From NCBI GenBank assembly GCA_945952585.1, contig CAMFII010000006.1, forward strand, positions 124,001 to 188,000: a DNA stretch of 64,000 bases. The letters are read 5' to 3'. Positions 54,740-63,654 of this stretch are shown one piece after another. The notes under the pieces are model-generated. The model had not been told where the DNA came from and did no database searches. It was given only the letters and a program-made list of their open reading frames with translations. Every line of letters begins with the position of its first letter. Positions within the stretch are counted from its first letter, which is position 1. The stretch is from an uncultured Rhodobacter sp. (GTDB lineage Bacteria; Pseudomonadota; Alphaproteobacteria; Rhodobacterales; Rhodobacteraceae). The position numbers and the translations under genes were made by a program.

Positions 54740-57700
54740 TCTGCTTCTCCCCGTCCTTGTCGTAGAAGACCGGATCAACGATCCGAACCTTCATCAGGCT
54801 GCCGTCGAGCTTGGTGAATTCCAGCGTCTCACCCATCCGCTCCGGCCCGCGCCTCACCAGACCCATGGCGATTCCGCGCCCGAGCGTCGGCGAATAGTAG
54901 GTCGAGGTGATCCGCCCCTGCACGTTGCGCTGGCCGTTGGCATTCACGCCAATATCGACCGCATAGGCGCCATCGGGGATGACCGAGCCGTCCAGCGCCT
55001 CGAGCCCCACCAGCTTCCAGCGGTTCGGATCGGAAAGGTAGGTCCGCTCCTGCCCGCGCTTGCCAAGGTAGTCGGCCTTCTTCTTCGAGATCGCCCAGCC
55101 CAGGTTCAGGTCCTGCGGGATCACCGTGCCGTCGGTTTCATCACCGATCATGATGAAGCCCTTCTCGGCGCGCAGCACGTGCAGCGCCTCGGTGCCGTAG
55201 GGCATCGCGCCGAATTCGGCCCCCGCCGCCACGCAGGCATCCCAGAAGGCGCGGCCGTGGCTGGCCGGGACCGCGATCTCGTAGCTGAGTTCGCCCGAGA
55301 AGCTGATCCGGTAGACACGAACCGGGAAACCGCCAAGCGTCCCATCGGCCCATTGCATGAAGGGCAGCGTCTCTTTCGAGACATCCATCCCGCCGAGTTT
55401 TTCCAGCAATTTCCGTGCATTGGGGCCGACGACCGCGACCTGGGCATATTGCTCGGTGACGTTCGCGGTATAGACCTGCCAGTCCCACCATTCGCACTGG
55501 AGCCAATCTTCCATATGCGCATGGATGCGGTCGGCGCCGCCGGTCGTGGTGTGGCAGAGGAAGGTTTCCTCGTCGATCCGCGCCACGACACCGTCATCCA
55601 TCAGGAAGCCGTTCTCGCTGCACATCAGCCCATAGCGGCACTTGCCTACGGCCAAGGTCGACATGACACCCGTATAGAGCATGTCGAGGAACTTGCCTGC
55701 ATCCGGCCCCTTGACGATGATCTTGCCGAGTGTCGAGGCGTCGAGCAGGCCGATGCCCTTGCGGACATTCAGCACCTCGCGCTTCACCGCCTCTTCATGG
55801 CTTTCGCCGTCGCGGGTGTAGCAGTACGGACGGCGCCACAGGCCGACCGGCTCGAAATAGGCGCCGTTCGCCTCGTGCCACTCGTGCATCGGCGTGCGTC
55901 GGAGCGGCTGGAAGATGTCGCCCCGCGCCTCGCCCGCCAGCGCCCCGAAGGTGACAGGGGTATAGGGCGGGCGGAAGGTGGTGGTGCCGACCTGCGGGAT
56001 CTGCTCATTCAACGCCTGAGAAAGAACCGCCAGACCGTTGATGTTGCTCAGTTTCCCCTGATCCGTCGCCATACCGAGCGTGGTGTAGCGCTTGGTATGC
56101 TCGACGCTCTCGTAGCCCTCGCGCGCGGCGAGCTGCACGTCCGACACCTTCACGTCGTTCTGGTAGTCGAGCCACATCTTCATCTTCAGCGCCGGACCCG
56201 CGCCCTGCGGCATGATCCAGACCGCCTCGGTGGCGATGGAAGCGGGGTTCGAGATCGACGCAGCTTCGGCCTTCTTCGGCTTGTGGCCGGTCGCCTCGGC
56301 GGCGGCGCGGCCGGCGGCATCGGCATCGGCCAGAAGCCCGGCCTCGTCGGTGCCGTTCGCGGCGCCAGTGACGATGACCATCGGCTGGCCTTCGGCACCG
56401 GTCGGCGGACGCGTTGCATCGGGGCGGAAGGCGGCGATCTTGTCATCCCACAGCAGCTTGCCGCCGCAATGGCTCCACAGGTGGACGACCGGTGACCAGC
56501 CGCCCGACATGGCGACGGCATCGCAGGCGATCTCTTCCATCACCGCGCCCTCACCCGCCTGCAGACCGATCTGCACGCCGGTCACGCGACGGCCGCCCTT
56601 GACCTTGACGACGGCGCGGCCCGCCTCGACCCGGATCCCGGCGGCCCGGGCCTTGTCAGCCAGCTCACCCGTCACGACCGCACGGGCGTCGATGATCGCA
56701 GGCACGGACAGGCCCGCAGCCTTCAGCGCCAGCGCGGTGCGATAGGCGTCGTCATTGTTGGTCACGACGACGGTGCGGTCGCCAAGGCTGACGCCGTAGT
56801 TCACCACATAGTCCCGCAGCGACGCGGCCAGCATCACGCCAGGAATGTCGTTGCCGGCAAAGGACAGCGGACGCTCGATGGCGCCGGTGGCGGTCACGAT
56901 CCGCCCGACGCGCAGGCGCCAGAGACGGTGCTTCGGCCGCCCGTCACCCGGGGTGTGGTCCGCGACCTTCTCATCCGCCAGCACATAGCCGTGGTCATAG
57001 ACGCCCGCCGCCATGGTGCGGGTGCGGAGCGTCACATTGTCCATCTTCGACAGCGCCGCGAGGGTCGCCTCGATCCAGGCGTCGGCCGGCTTGCCGTCGA
57101 TCTCGACCCCGTCGACCGGCGCGCGGCCGCCCCACTGGGCGGTCTGCTCGATCAGCCAGACCTTCGCCCCGGCCTTGGCCGCCGACAGCGCGGCCTGCAG
57201 ACCGGCAATGCCGCCGCCCACGACGAGCACGTCGCAGAAGGCATAGGCCTGCTCGTAGCGGTCGGCGTCGCGGTCCTTCGGCACGCGGCCCAGGCCCGCC
57301 GACTGGCGCACGATCGGCTCGAACAGGTGCTTCCACGCGGCGCGGGGATGGATGAAGGTCTTGTAATAGAAGCCCGCCGGCAGCATCCGGGCGACGTAGT
57401 TGTTCACCACGCCCACGTCGAATTCGAGGCTCGGCCAGTGGTTCTGGCTGGCGCTTTCCAGCCCGTCGAACAGCTCGGTCGTGGTCGTGCGCTGGTTCGG
57501 CTCCAGCCGCGCGCCGGAACCGAGGTTCACCAGCGCGTTCGGCTCTTCCGGCCCGGCGGCGACCACGCCACGCGGGCGGTGATACTTGAAGCTGCGGCCG
57601 ACCATCATCTGGTCATTGGCCAAGAGCGCCGAGGCGAGCGTGTCGCCGGCATAGCCCTTGAAGCGCTTGCCGTTGAAGGTGAAGTCGAGGGCGGCGCTGC

Positions 57701-57740
57701 GGTCGATCAGCCGGCCACCGCGAGACAGGCGCGTGCTCAT
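54732..57740 (-). CDS. soxA: Sarcosine oxidase alpha subunit
   Basis: The 1002-residue subunit has an N-terminal ferredoxin-like domain (FTFNGKRFKGYAGDTLASALL), an NAD+-binding core with VVGGGIAGLQAALSAAKAG, and a C-terminal GcvT-like folate domain (about 600-1000; GLLDASTLGKIIVKGPDAGKF). The folate domain makes 5,10-methylene-THF from the demethylated carbon. It overlaps soxD by 4 bases (ATGA). Confidence 0.97.
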   Translation of the reverse strand: MSTRLSRGGRLIDRSAALDFTFNGKRFKGYAGDTLASALLANDQMMVGRSFKYHRPRGVVAAGPEEPNALVNLGSGARLEPNQRTTTTELFDGLESASQNHWPSLEFDVGVVNNYVARMLPAGFYYKTFIHPRAAWKHLFEPIVRQSAGLGRVPKDRDADRYEQAYAFCDVLVVGGGIAGLQAALSAAKAGAKVWLIEQTAQWGGRAPVDGVEIDGKPADAWIEATLAALSKMDNVTLRTRTMAAGVYDHGYVLADEKVADHTPGDGRPKHRLWRLRVGRIVTATGAIERPLSFAGNDIPGVMLAASLRDYVVNYGVSLGDRTVVVTNNDDAYRTALALKAAGLSVPAIIDARAVVTGELADKARAAGIRVEAGRAVVKVKGGRRVTGVQIGLQAGEGAVMEEIACDAVAMSGGWSPVVHLWSHCGGKLLWDDKIAAFRPDATRPPTGAEGQPMVIVTGAANGTDEAGLLADADAAGRAAAEATGHKPKKAEAASISNPASIATEAVWIMPQGAGPALKMKMWLDYQNDVKVSDVQLAAREGYESVEHTKRYTTLGMATDQGKLSNINGLAVLSQALNEQIPQVGTTTFRPPYTPVTFGALAGEARGDIFQPLRRTPMHEWHEANGAYFEPVGLWRRPYCYTRDGESHEEAVKREVLNVRKGIGLLDASTLGKIIVKGPDAGKFLDMLYTGVMSTLAVGKCRYGLMCSENGFLMDDGVVARIDEETFLCHTTTGGADRIHAHMEDWLQCEWWDWQVYTANVTEQYAQVAVVGPNARKLLEKLGGMDVSKETLPFMQWADGTLGGFPVRVYRISFSGELSYEIAVPASHGRAFWDACVAAGAEFGAMPYGTEALHVLRAEKGFIMIGDETDGTVIPQDLNLGWAISKKKADYLGKRGQERTYLSDPNRWKLVGLEALDGSVIPDGAYAVDIGVNANGQRNVQGRITSTYYSPTLGRGIAMGLVRRGPERMGETLEFTKLDGSLMKVRIVDPVFYDKDGEKQNV

Positions 57741-58060
57741 TTGTACCCCTTCCAGTCGGGACGGCGGGCCTTGATGGCGGCGACCACCTCGGGCGGCGGC
57801 TCGGGCGTCTGCGCCGGATAGGTGGCGAAGACCTCAAGCGTCGCGGTGTCGCGCGCGGCGAGGAACCACTTGCCGCAGCCATAGGCATGGCGCCAGCGTT
57901 CGAAATGCACGCCCTTCTCGTTCTTCCGGGCGAACATGTAGCCTTCGAACTCGTCATCCGACGAGCCCGGCCCGAAGCGCTTCAGATGCGCCTCGCCGCC
58001 GGGGGCGAGTTCGGTTTCCTCGGCTTTCACGCCGCAATAGGGGCAGGTGAGCGTCAGCAT
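57737..58060 (-). CDS. soxD: Sarcosine oxidase delta subunit
   Basis: The 107-residue subunit has an N-terminal zinc site (LTCPYCGVKAEETE) and a second set near HAYGCGKWFLAARDTATLEV. The family motif FEGYMFARKNEKGVHFERW is clear. ATG 58060 gives MLTLTCPYCG; the frame upstream is open but covers the hairpins. It lies 94 bases after soxB. Confidence 0.95.
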   Translation of the reverse strand: MLTLTCPYCGVKAEETELAPGGEAHLKRFGPGSSDDEFEGYMFARKNEKGVHFERWRHAYGCGKWFLAARDTATLEVFATYPAQTPEPPPEVVAAIKARRPDWKGYK

Positions 58061-58090
58061 GGGCGAGCCTTCACATGCAAAGGGAAGAGA

Positions 58091-58144
58091 CGAATTTTCA
58101 TGCGAAAATTCGGGGAAAGGGCGCTGATTTTTCGTAGAAAAATC
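58091..58144. repeat. Two hairpins in the soxB-soxD spacer
   Basis: CGAATTTTC-atgc-GAAAATTCG (58091-58112) and GATTTTTC-gta-GAAAAATC (58126-58144) are perfect stems of 9 and 8 bp. They fill a 94-base gap inside an otherwise overlapping operon. Similar TTTTC-N3/4-GAAAA shapes occur next to tig (about 4582-4600), and a related TTCGAA palindrome lies at 882-897. They may affect mRNA stability or be copies of a dispersed element. Confidence 0.7.
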
Positions 58145-58154
58145 GGGGAGGCCA

Positions 58155-59402
58155 TCAGTGCGCCACCCCTGCCGCCACCGACTCGTCGATGAAGCGGCCT
58201 TCACGGAAGCGGCCGAGGTTGAACTCGGCGGCGAGCGGCCCAGGTTCGCCCTTGGCCATCAGCTCGGCCATCGCCCAGCCCGAGCCGGGGATCGCCTTGA
58301 AGCCGCCGGTGCCCCAGCCGCAGTTGATGAAGCAGTTGCCGAGCGGCGTCTTCGAGATGATGGGCGAGCGGTCGCCGGTCATGTCGACGATCCCGCCCCA
58401 TTGCCGCAGCATCTTCAGGCGGCTGATCATCGGGAAGGTCTCGATCAGCGCGCGCAGCGTTTCCTCGATATGCTGGAAGGAGCCGCGCTGCGTGAAGTTG
58501 TTGAAGCCGTCGGTGCCGCCGCCGATCACCATCTCGCCCTTGTCGGACTGGCTCATGTAGCCGTGGACGGTGTTGGCCATGACGACCACGTCCATGCAGG
58601 GCTTGATCGGCTCGGAAACAAGCGCCTGCAGCGCCACCGCCTCGATCGGCAGGCGGAAGCCCGCCATCTCGGCCACCTGCCCCGAATGGCCGGCGACCAC
58701 GATGCCGAGCTTGCCGCAGCCGATGAAGCCCTTGGTCGTCTCGACCCCGGTGACCTTGCCGCCTTCCGACCGGACGCCCTTCACCTCGCATTGCTGGATG
58801 ATGTCCATGCCCATGTTCGAGCAGGCCCGGGCATAGCCCCATGCGACCGCATCGTGCCGCGCCGTGCCGCCTCGCGCCTGGTAGAGCGCGCCAAGGACCG
58901 GATAGCGCGGCCCGTCGATGTTGATGATCGGCACCAGCTCCTTCACCCGCTCCGGCCCGATCCATTCGGTCGTCACATTCTGGAGACCGTTCGCGTGAAC
59001 CGTGCGCAGGTAGCCGCGGACCTCGTGATGGGTCTGTGCCAGCATCAGGAGGCCGCGGGGCGAGAACATGACGTTGTAGTTCAGGTCCTGGCTCAGGTCC
59101 TCGTAAAGGCTGCGGGCCTTTTCGTAGATCGCGGCCGAGGGGTCCTGCAGGTAGTTCGAGCGGATGATGGTGGTGTTCCGGCCGGTATTGCCGCCGCCCA
59201 GCCAGCCCTTCTCGATCACCGCGACATTGGTGATGCCGAAATTCTTGCCGAGATAATAAGCGGTTGCCAGGCCGTGCCCGCCGGCACCGACGATGACCAC
59301 GTCGTAGCGGGACTTCGGTTCGGGGCTGCGCCAAGCGCGCTCCCATCCCTGGTGGAAGCGCAGCGCCTCTCGGGCGATGGCAAAGATGGAGTAGCGTGAC
59401 AT
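58155..59402 (-). CDS. soxB: Sarcosine oxidase beta subunit
   Basis: SoxB holds FAD and covalent FMN and oxidises sarcosine to glycine. The 415-residue protein has the dinucleotide fold VVIVGAGGHGLATAYYLG (35-52), and GGTARHDAVAWGY around His183, the probable covalent FMN site. The C-terminal domain has NCGWGTGGFKAIPGSG. ATG 59402 gives the conserved MSRYSIFAIAREALRFHQGWERAW. It is the first gene of soxBDAG; a promoter should lie in the 59403-59594 divergent spacer. Confidence 0.97.
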   Translation of the reverse strand: MSRYSIFAIAREALRFHQGWERAWRSPEPKSRYDVVIVGAGGHGLATAYYLGKNFGITNVAVIEKGWLGGGNTGRNTTIIRSNYLQDPSAAIYEKARSLYEDLSQDLNYNVMFSPRGLLMLAQTHHEVRGYLRTVHANGLQNVTTEWIGPERVKELVPIINIDGPRYPVLGALYQARGGTARHDAVAWGYARACSNMGMDIIQQCEVKGVRSEGGKVTGVETTKGFIGCGKLGIVVAGHSGQVAEMAGFRLPIEAVALQALVSEPIKPCMDVVVMANTVHGYMSQSDKGEMVIGGGTDGFNNFTQRGSFQHIEETLRALIETFPMISRLKMLRQWGGIVDMTGDRSPIISKTPLGNCFINCGWGTGGFKAIPGSGWAMAELMAKGEPGPLAAEFNLGRFREGRFIDESVAAGVAH

Positions 59403-59594
59403 CGGGCCTGCCCCCTGGTTCCGGGTGTTCCTGCTTCTGGATCGCAGCCGCGTTCTAGCCGCACCCGCAAGCGGCACAATCGGGAAAAATGCGACATTGC
59501 CAGTCACACTGCCGCGACAGCATCGCGCAGCCGATTGCGGCTTTTGCCGGCACGCCAGCCGCATTACATGGAAGCGGCGGAAAGCGGAGGTGTC

Positions 59595-60821
59595 ATGCTG
59601 TTCTGGATCGCGGCAGGCGGGATTACACTGGCGGTCGGGGCAATCCTGCTGCTGGCGGGGTTGCGGGCAGGCGGCGCGGCCACGCCGGCGGCGGAATTTG
59701 ACCTGCAGGTCTATCGCGACCAGCTGCGCGAGGTCGATCGCGACGAGGCGCGCGGCGTCATCGGAACCGAGGATGCGGCGCGGCTGAAGACCGAGCTTGG
59801 CCGCAAGGTTCTGGAAGCCGACCGCGCCCGCGCCGCCGCCACAACCGAAAGGGAGCCGTCGCGTCAGGCGCAGCTGGCACTCGCGCTCGCGGTGCTGACC
59901 CTGATGCTGGGCGGGGTCTGGGCCTATTACCGGCTCGGCGCGCCGGGCTATCCCGACCTGCCGATCGCCGAACGCCTGGCAATGGCCGAGGAAGCCCATG
60001 CCAACCGCCCGCACCAGGCCGAAGCGGTCAAGGCCGCCGCCGCGAGCCTTCCCGCGCCGCCGCAAGCCTCGGCCGAGTTCCTCGGGCTGATGGACAAGCT
60101 TCGCGCGGCGATGAAGGACCGGCCTGATGACGTTCAGGGCCAGCGGCTCCTGGCGCGCAACGAGGCGGCGCTTGGGAATTTCGACGCGGCGATCGTGGCC
60201 CAGACCAAGGTCATCACCCTGTCCGGCGACAAGTCGACCGGCGAGGATCACGCCACGCTGGCCGAAATGATGATCCTGCAGGCCGGTGGGTTCGTCTCGC
60301 CCGAGGCCGAGGCCGAGTTGGTGAAGGCGCTGCAGCTCGATCCGGGCAACGGCACGGCGATCTATTACGCCGGGGTGATGTTCCTGCAGAACGGCCGCCC
60401 GGACCGGGCGTTCGAGCTCTGGGCGCCCCTCCTCGACCGGTCGGGCAAGGACGACCCCTGGGTCGCCCCGATCCGCGCCAATATCGAGATGGTGGCCGAA
60501 GCCGCCGGCGAACAGTACACGCTGCCGCCCGAACCCGGCGCGCCCGGCCCCTCGGCGGCCGATGTGCAGGCTGCGGGTCAGATGTCGACCGAGGACCGCC
60601 AGCAGATGATCAGGGGCATGGTCCAGCAGCTCAGCGACCGGCTGGCGAGCCAGGGCGGGACGCCCGAGGAATGGGCGCGGCTCATCAATGCCTATGGCGT
60701 GCTGGGCGAGACCGACAAGGCGAAGCAGGCCTGGTCCGACGCCCAGGCAAAGTTTGCCGGCAAGGACGCCGAGCTTGCGACCATCCGCACGGCGGCCCAG
60801 AGCGCGGGGGTGGCCGAGTGA
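59595..60821 (+). CDS. ccmI: Cytochrome c biogenesis protein CcmI
   Basis: CcmI holds apocytochrome c for heme ligation. The 408-residue protein has two membrane helices (MLFWIAAGGITLAVGAILLL and LALALAVLTLMLGGVWAYY) around a cytosolic loop with FDLQVYRDQLREVDRDEARG, the family motif. A periplasmic TPR domain follows (LARNEAALGNFDAAIVAQTKV, LQLDPGNGTAIYYAGVM). The start follows GCGGAGGTGTC. It is separate from ccmABCDG. It overlaps ruvX by 4 bases. Confidence 0.93.
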   Translation: MLFWIAAGGITLAVGAILLLAGLRAGGAATPAAEFDLQVYRDQLREVDRDEARGVIGTEDAARLKTELGRKVLEADRARAAATTEREPSRQAQLALALAVLTLMLGGVWAYYRLGAPGYPDLPIAERLAMAEEAHANRPHQAEAVKAAAASLPAPPQASAEFLGLMDKLRAAMKDRPDDVQGQRLLARNEAALGNFDAAIVAQTKVITLSGDKSTGEDHATLAEMMILQAGGFVSPEAEAELVKALQLDPGNGTAIYYAGVMFLQNGRPDRAFELWAPLLDRSGKDDPWVAPIRANIEMVAEAAGEQYTLPPEPGAPGPSAADVQAAGQMSTEDRQQMIRGMVQQLSDRLASQGGTPEEWARLINAYGVLGETDKAKQAWSDAQAKFAGKDAELATIRTAAQSAGVAE

Positions 60822-61303
60822 CGGCCTTCGACCAGATCGCCGATTTCGCCGCCGCCCTGCCCCGGCACGGCGCGCTGGTGGGTCTCGATCTGGGCGACAA
60901 GACCATCGGCGTCGCGGTCTCGGACGGGCTGCGGCAGGTGGCGACGCCGCTTCTGACCATCCGGCGGGTGAAATTCACCACCGACGCCGACGAACTGCTG
61001 AGGATCGTCCGGGCGCGCGACCTCAAGGGGCTGGTGCTCGGCCTGCCCCTGAACATGGACGGCAGCGAGGGGCCGAGGGTGCAATCGACCCGCGCCTTCG
61101 CGCGCAACCTCGCGCGGCTGACCGACCTGCCTATGGTGTTCTGGGACGAACGCCTGTCGACCGTTGCGGCAGAAAGGGCACTTCTGGAGGCGGATACGTC
61201 GCGGAAGCGTCGTTCCGAGGTGATCGACCACGTCGCGGCAGGCTATATCCTGCAAGGAGCCTTGGATCGCTTGGGATTTCTGGCGCGGGAGAGTGGCTCG
61301 TGA
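60818..61303 (+). CDS. ruvX: Holliday junction resolvase-like RuvX (YqgF)
   Basis: The 161-residue RNase H-fold protein has VGLDLGDKTIGVAVSD, VLGLPLNMDGSEGPR, WDERLSTVAAERAL and a C-terminal D in EVIDHVAAGYILQ. It may act in 16S rRNA 5' processing or DNA repair. The GTG start overlaps the ccmI stop (GTGA). The frame extends upstream inside ccmI. Confidence 0.93.
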   Translation: MTAFDQIADFAAALPRHGALVGLDLGDKTIGVAVSDGLRQVATPLLTIRRVKFTTDADELLRIVRARDLKGLVLGLPLNMDGSEGPRVQSTRAFARNLARLTDLPMVFWDERLSTVAAERALLEADTSRKRRSEVIDHVAAGYILQGALDRLGFLARESGS

Positions 61304-61530
61304 AGCAGGACGTGTGGAAGCGGCAGGAGATCGAGTCGCCCTGCGTCAAGCTGTGCGTCGTCCACCCCGAGGAACGCATCTGCGTCGGCTGTTACCGCAG
61401 CATCGAAGAGATATCGGCCTGGTCGCGCCTGACCCCCGAGGAACGCAGCGCCATCATCGCCGACCTCCCGTCGCGCGCCCCGCGCCTTGCCCGTCGCCGT
61501 GGCGGGCGCATCGGGCGACTGGACCGCTGA
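61300..61530 (+). CDS. DUF1289 small cysteine protein
   Basis: The 76-residue protein has the DUF1289 pattern SPCVKLCVVHPEERICVGCYRS with four Cys, followed by IEEISAWSRLTPEER. It is probably a metal-binding protein of unknown role. The GTG start overlaps the ruvX stop by 4 bases (GTGA), so ccmI-ruvX-DUF1289 are translationally coupled. Confidence 0.88.
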   Translation: MKQDVWKRQEIESPCVKLCVVHPEERICVGCYRSIEEISAWSRLTPEERSAIIADLPSRAPRLARRRGGRIGRLDR

Positions 61531-61536
61531 TCGCTC

Positions 61537-62316
61537 TCAAGGGAGCCTGAGCCAGTCTGCGACCGAGGGAAACTCGGGACGGAAATAAGCATTCACCCGA
61601 CCCATCGGATCCGCGACGGCGCCCTCGGCCCAAGGCGCCATTCCGTGCAGGACCAGTCGGTGGAGCAACAGCGCCTCGCCCGGTCGCGCGGGAAGTGCGA
61701 CGCGTCGGCACGAGGCGAAAACCTCGCGGCGCGCAGCCTGATAGATGTCCGTCGGGTCGACGTCCGGCCACGCCTCCTCCGGATGCGGCGCCAGGGCAGC
61801 GGCGAAGGCCCGGCGCAGGATCTCGTGGCTGCCCTCCCAGACGACAAGCGGGGCGGCGTCCGGATCCGCTTCGGTCAGTGGCAGGCCGAGGATGAAGCCA
61901 TGCGGCTCGCGGATCATCCGCCGTTTTTGCGGACCCATGGCGAGCAGGCCGTCGACATGGGCGGCATCGCGGTCGCGGCGAAAGCGGAAGGCCGCCTCGC
62001 TTTCTTCGGGCGACGGCCGCGGATAGCCTGGCCGCAACGCGGAAACCTGAGCGCGATGCCACGCCGTCACCGGCATCGGCAACGCCTGCCGGACCGAGAC
62101 CGGCAATGCGACGTCGGCCACACGGCCCGCCGAATCGTTCGCCAAGGCATCGACACCGGGAAACCAGGTCCCGCCGCAGCGCCATTCGGCGTCGGGTGCG
62201 TCCAGCGCCGCCTGCGCCAGCGGCAACGCCGCCTGCGCCCAGGCCAACACATCGGGGTCGAACGGCAGGCGCCTCCAGCCCTGTTCCGTCCAACTGGACG
62301 CCTTGGCCATTCGCAT
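61537..62316 (-). CDS. Phytanoyl-CoA dioxygenase-like Fe(II)/2-oxoglutarate protein
   Basis: The 259-residue protein shows a possible Fe(II) facial triad: HVD (His120, Asp122) in RDAAHVDGLLAMG and a distal His in LLLHRLVLHGMAPW. GRVNAYFRPEF near the end could hold the 2-oxoglutarate Arg. The family link is moderate; the substrate is unknown. ATG 62316 and 62310 are both possible starts. Its stop converges on the DUF1289 gene 7 bases away. Confidence 0.65.
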   Translation of the reverse strand: MRMAKASSWTEQGWRRLPFDPDVLAWAQAALPLAQAALDAPDAEWRCGGTWFPGVDALANDSAGRVADVALPVSVRQALPMPVTAWHRAQVSALRPGYPRPSPEESEAAFRFRRDRDAAHVDGLLAMGPQKRRMIREPHGFILGLPLTEADPDAAPLVVWEGSHEILRRAFAAALAPHPEEAWPDVDPTDIYQAARREVFASCRRVALPARPGEALLLHRLVLHGMAPWAEGAVADPMGRVNAYFRPEFPSVADWLRLP

Positions 62317-62457
62317 GCACCCCTCTTGGCGAGCCGATCGGGACCAGCCTAGCGGTGGGACCGGGGAACTGCCAGACGGTCTGGTCCTTTCCAACCGGGC
62401 TGGATAAGATGCATTGAATAATCAGCGTTTCCGCTCCCCCGCTTCTTAGGTCCCCTT

Positions 62458-63654
62458 ATGTCCGAAGATCTGTTTCGGCCCGCCTTGGTGCTGGGCCTTC
62501 TGACCTGTATCGGCCCCTTTGCCATCGACATGTTCCTTCCGGCCATGCCGACCATCGCTGCCGACCTCGGCACAACGCCGGCGGCGATGCAGGGGACGAT
62601 CACCGGCTACTTCATCGCTTTCGGCCTTGCGCAGCTGATCTATGGCCCCTGGGCGGATCAGGCCGGGCGCAAGCTGCCGATCTATGTCGGCGTTGGCATC
62701 TTTCTGATCGGCTCGTTGCTGTGCACCCTGGCCGGCTCGGTCGAGCAGCTGATCGCCGGGCGCGTGGTTCAGGGCCTTGGCGGGGCAGCCGTGATGGTGG
62801 TGCCGCGCGCCGTGATCCGCGACATGTATACCGGCCACGCCGCGACCCGGCTGATGGCGGCGATCATGCTGGTGATCTCGGTCTCGCCCATGCTCGCGCC
62901 GCTGGCCGGCTCGGGCCTGATCGCGGTTTCGGGCTGGCGCGTTATCTTCCTCGTCCTGGCCATCGCCGCGGTGGTTAGCCTCCTGATGACGCGGTTCCTG
63001 CTGGCCGAGACGCTGCCCCGCGACCAGCGGCAGCCGGTTTCGGTCGCGGCCCTCTGGTCCGGGGCGAAGTCGCTGTTCCGCGACCCGGTCTTCCTCGGCC
63101 TGACCTTCGTCGGCGGCTTCGGCATGGCGAGCTTCTTCGTCTTCATCGCGCAGGCCGCCTTCGTCTACACGCAAGGCTTCGGCCTGTCGCCGACCGGCTT
63201 TTCGCTGGCCTTCGCGGTCAATGCGATCGGCTTCTTTGCCTCATCGCAAATGGCGGCTTCGCTTGGCCTGCGTTTCGGCGCGCGGCGGGTGGTGCGGGTG
63301 GCGACGACCGGCTTTGCCCTCGTGACCGTGGCGCTCGCAGCGCTGGCGCTTTCCGGAATCTCGGGCCTGGGACTGACGATCGGCGGGCTGTTTCTGGCCA
63401 ATGCCTGCCTTGGCCTCGTGATCCCGACGACGATGGTGATGGCGCTGGATGACCACGGCGACAATGCCGGGCTTGCCTCGTCGCTTGGCGGCACACTGCA
63501 GATGCTGGCCGGGGGCGCGATGGTTGCGGCGACAGGTCAGTTCTTCGACGGCAGCGTTGCGCCGATGCTGGCCGCCATCGCGATCTGCGGCATCCTCGCC
63601 TTTGCTCTGGCGCAGATCGTGCTTGGGCGTCAGCCGGTTACGGCCGGAACCTGA
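62458..63654 (+). CDS. Bcr/CflA-family MFS multidrug transporter
   Basis: The 398-residue protein has twelve membrane segments, with IGPFAIDMFLPAMPTIAADL at the start, LIYGPWADQAGRKLPIYVG (MFS motif A region) and the Bcr/CflA marker GRVVQGLGGAAVMVVPRAVIRDMY. The substrate is likely a drug or a small metabolite. Its end overlaps dusA in antisense by 25 bases. Confidence 0.93.
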   Translation: MSEDLFRPALVLGLLTCIGPFAIDMFLPAMPTIAADLGTTPAAMQGTITGYFIAFGLAQLIYGPWADQAGRKLPIYVGVGIFLIGSLLCTLAGSVEQLIAGRVVQGLGGAAVMVVPRAVIRDMYTGHAATRLMAAIMLVISVSPMLAPLAGSGLIAVSGWRVIFLVLAIAAVVSLLMTRFLLAETLPRDQRQPVSVAALWSGAKSLFRDPVFLGLTFVGGFGMASFFVFIAQAAFVYTQGFGLSPTGFSLAFAVNAIGFFASSQMAASLGLRFGARRVVRVATTGFALVTVALAALALSGISGLGLTIGGLFLANACLGLVIPTTMVMALDDHGDNAGLASSLGGTLQMLAGGAMVAATGQFFDGSVAPMLAAIAICGILAFALAQIVLGRQPVTAGT

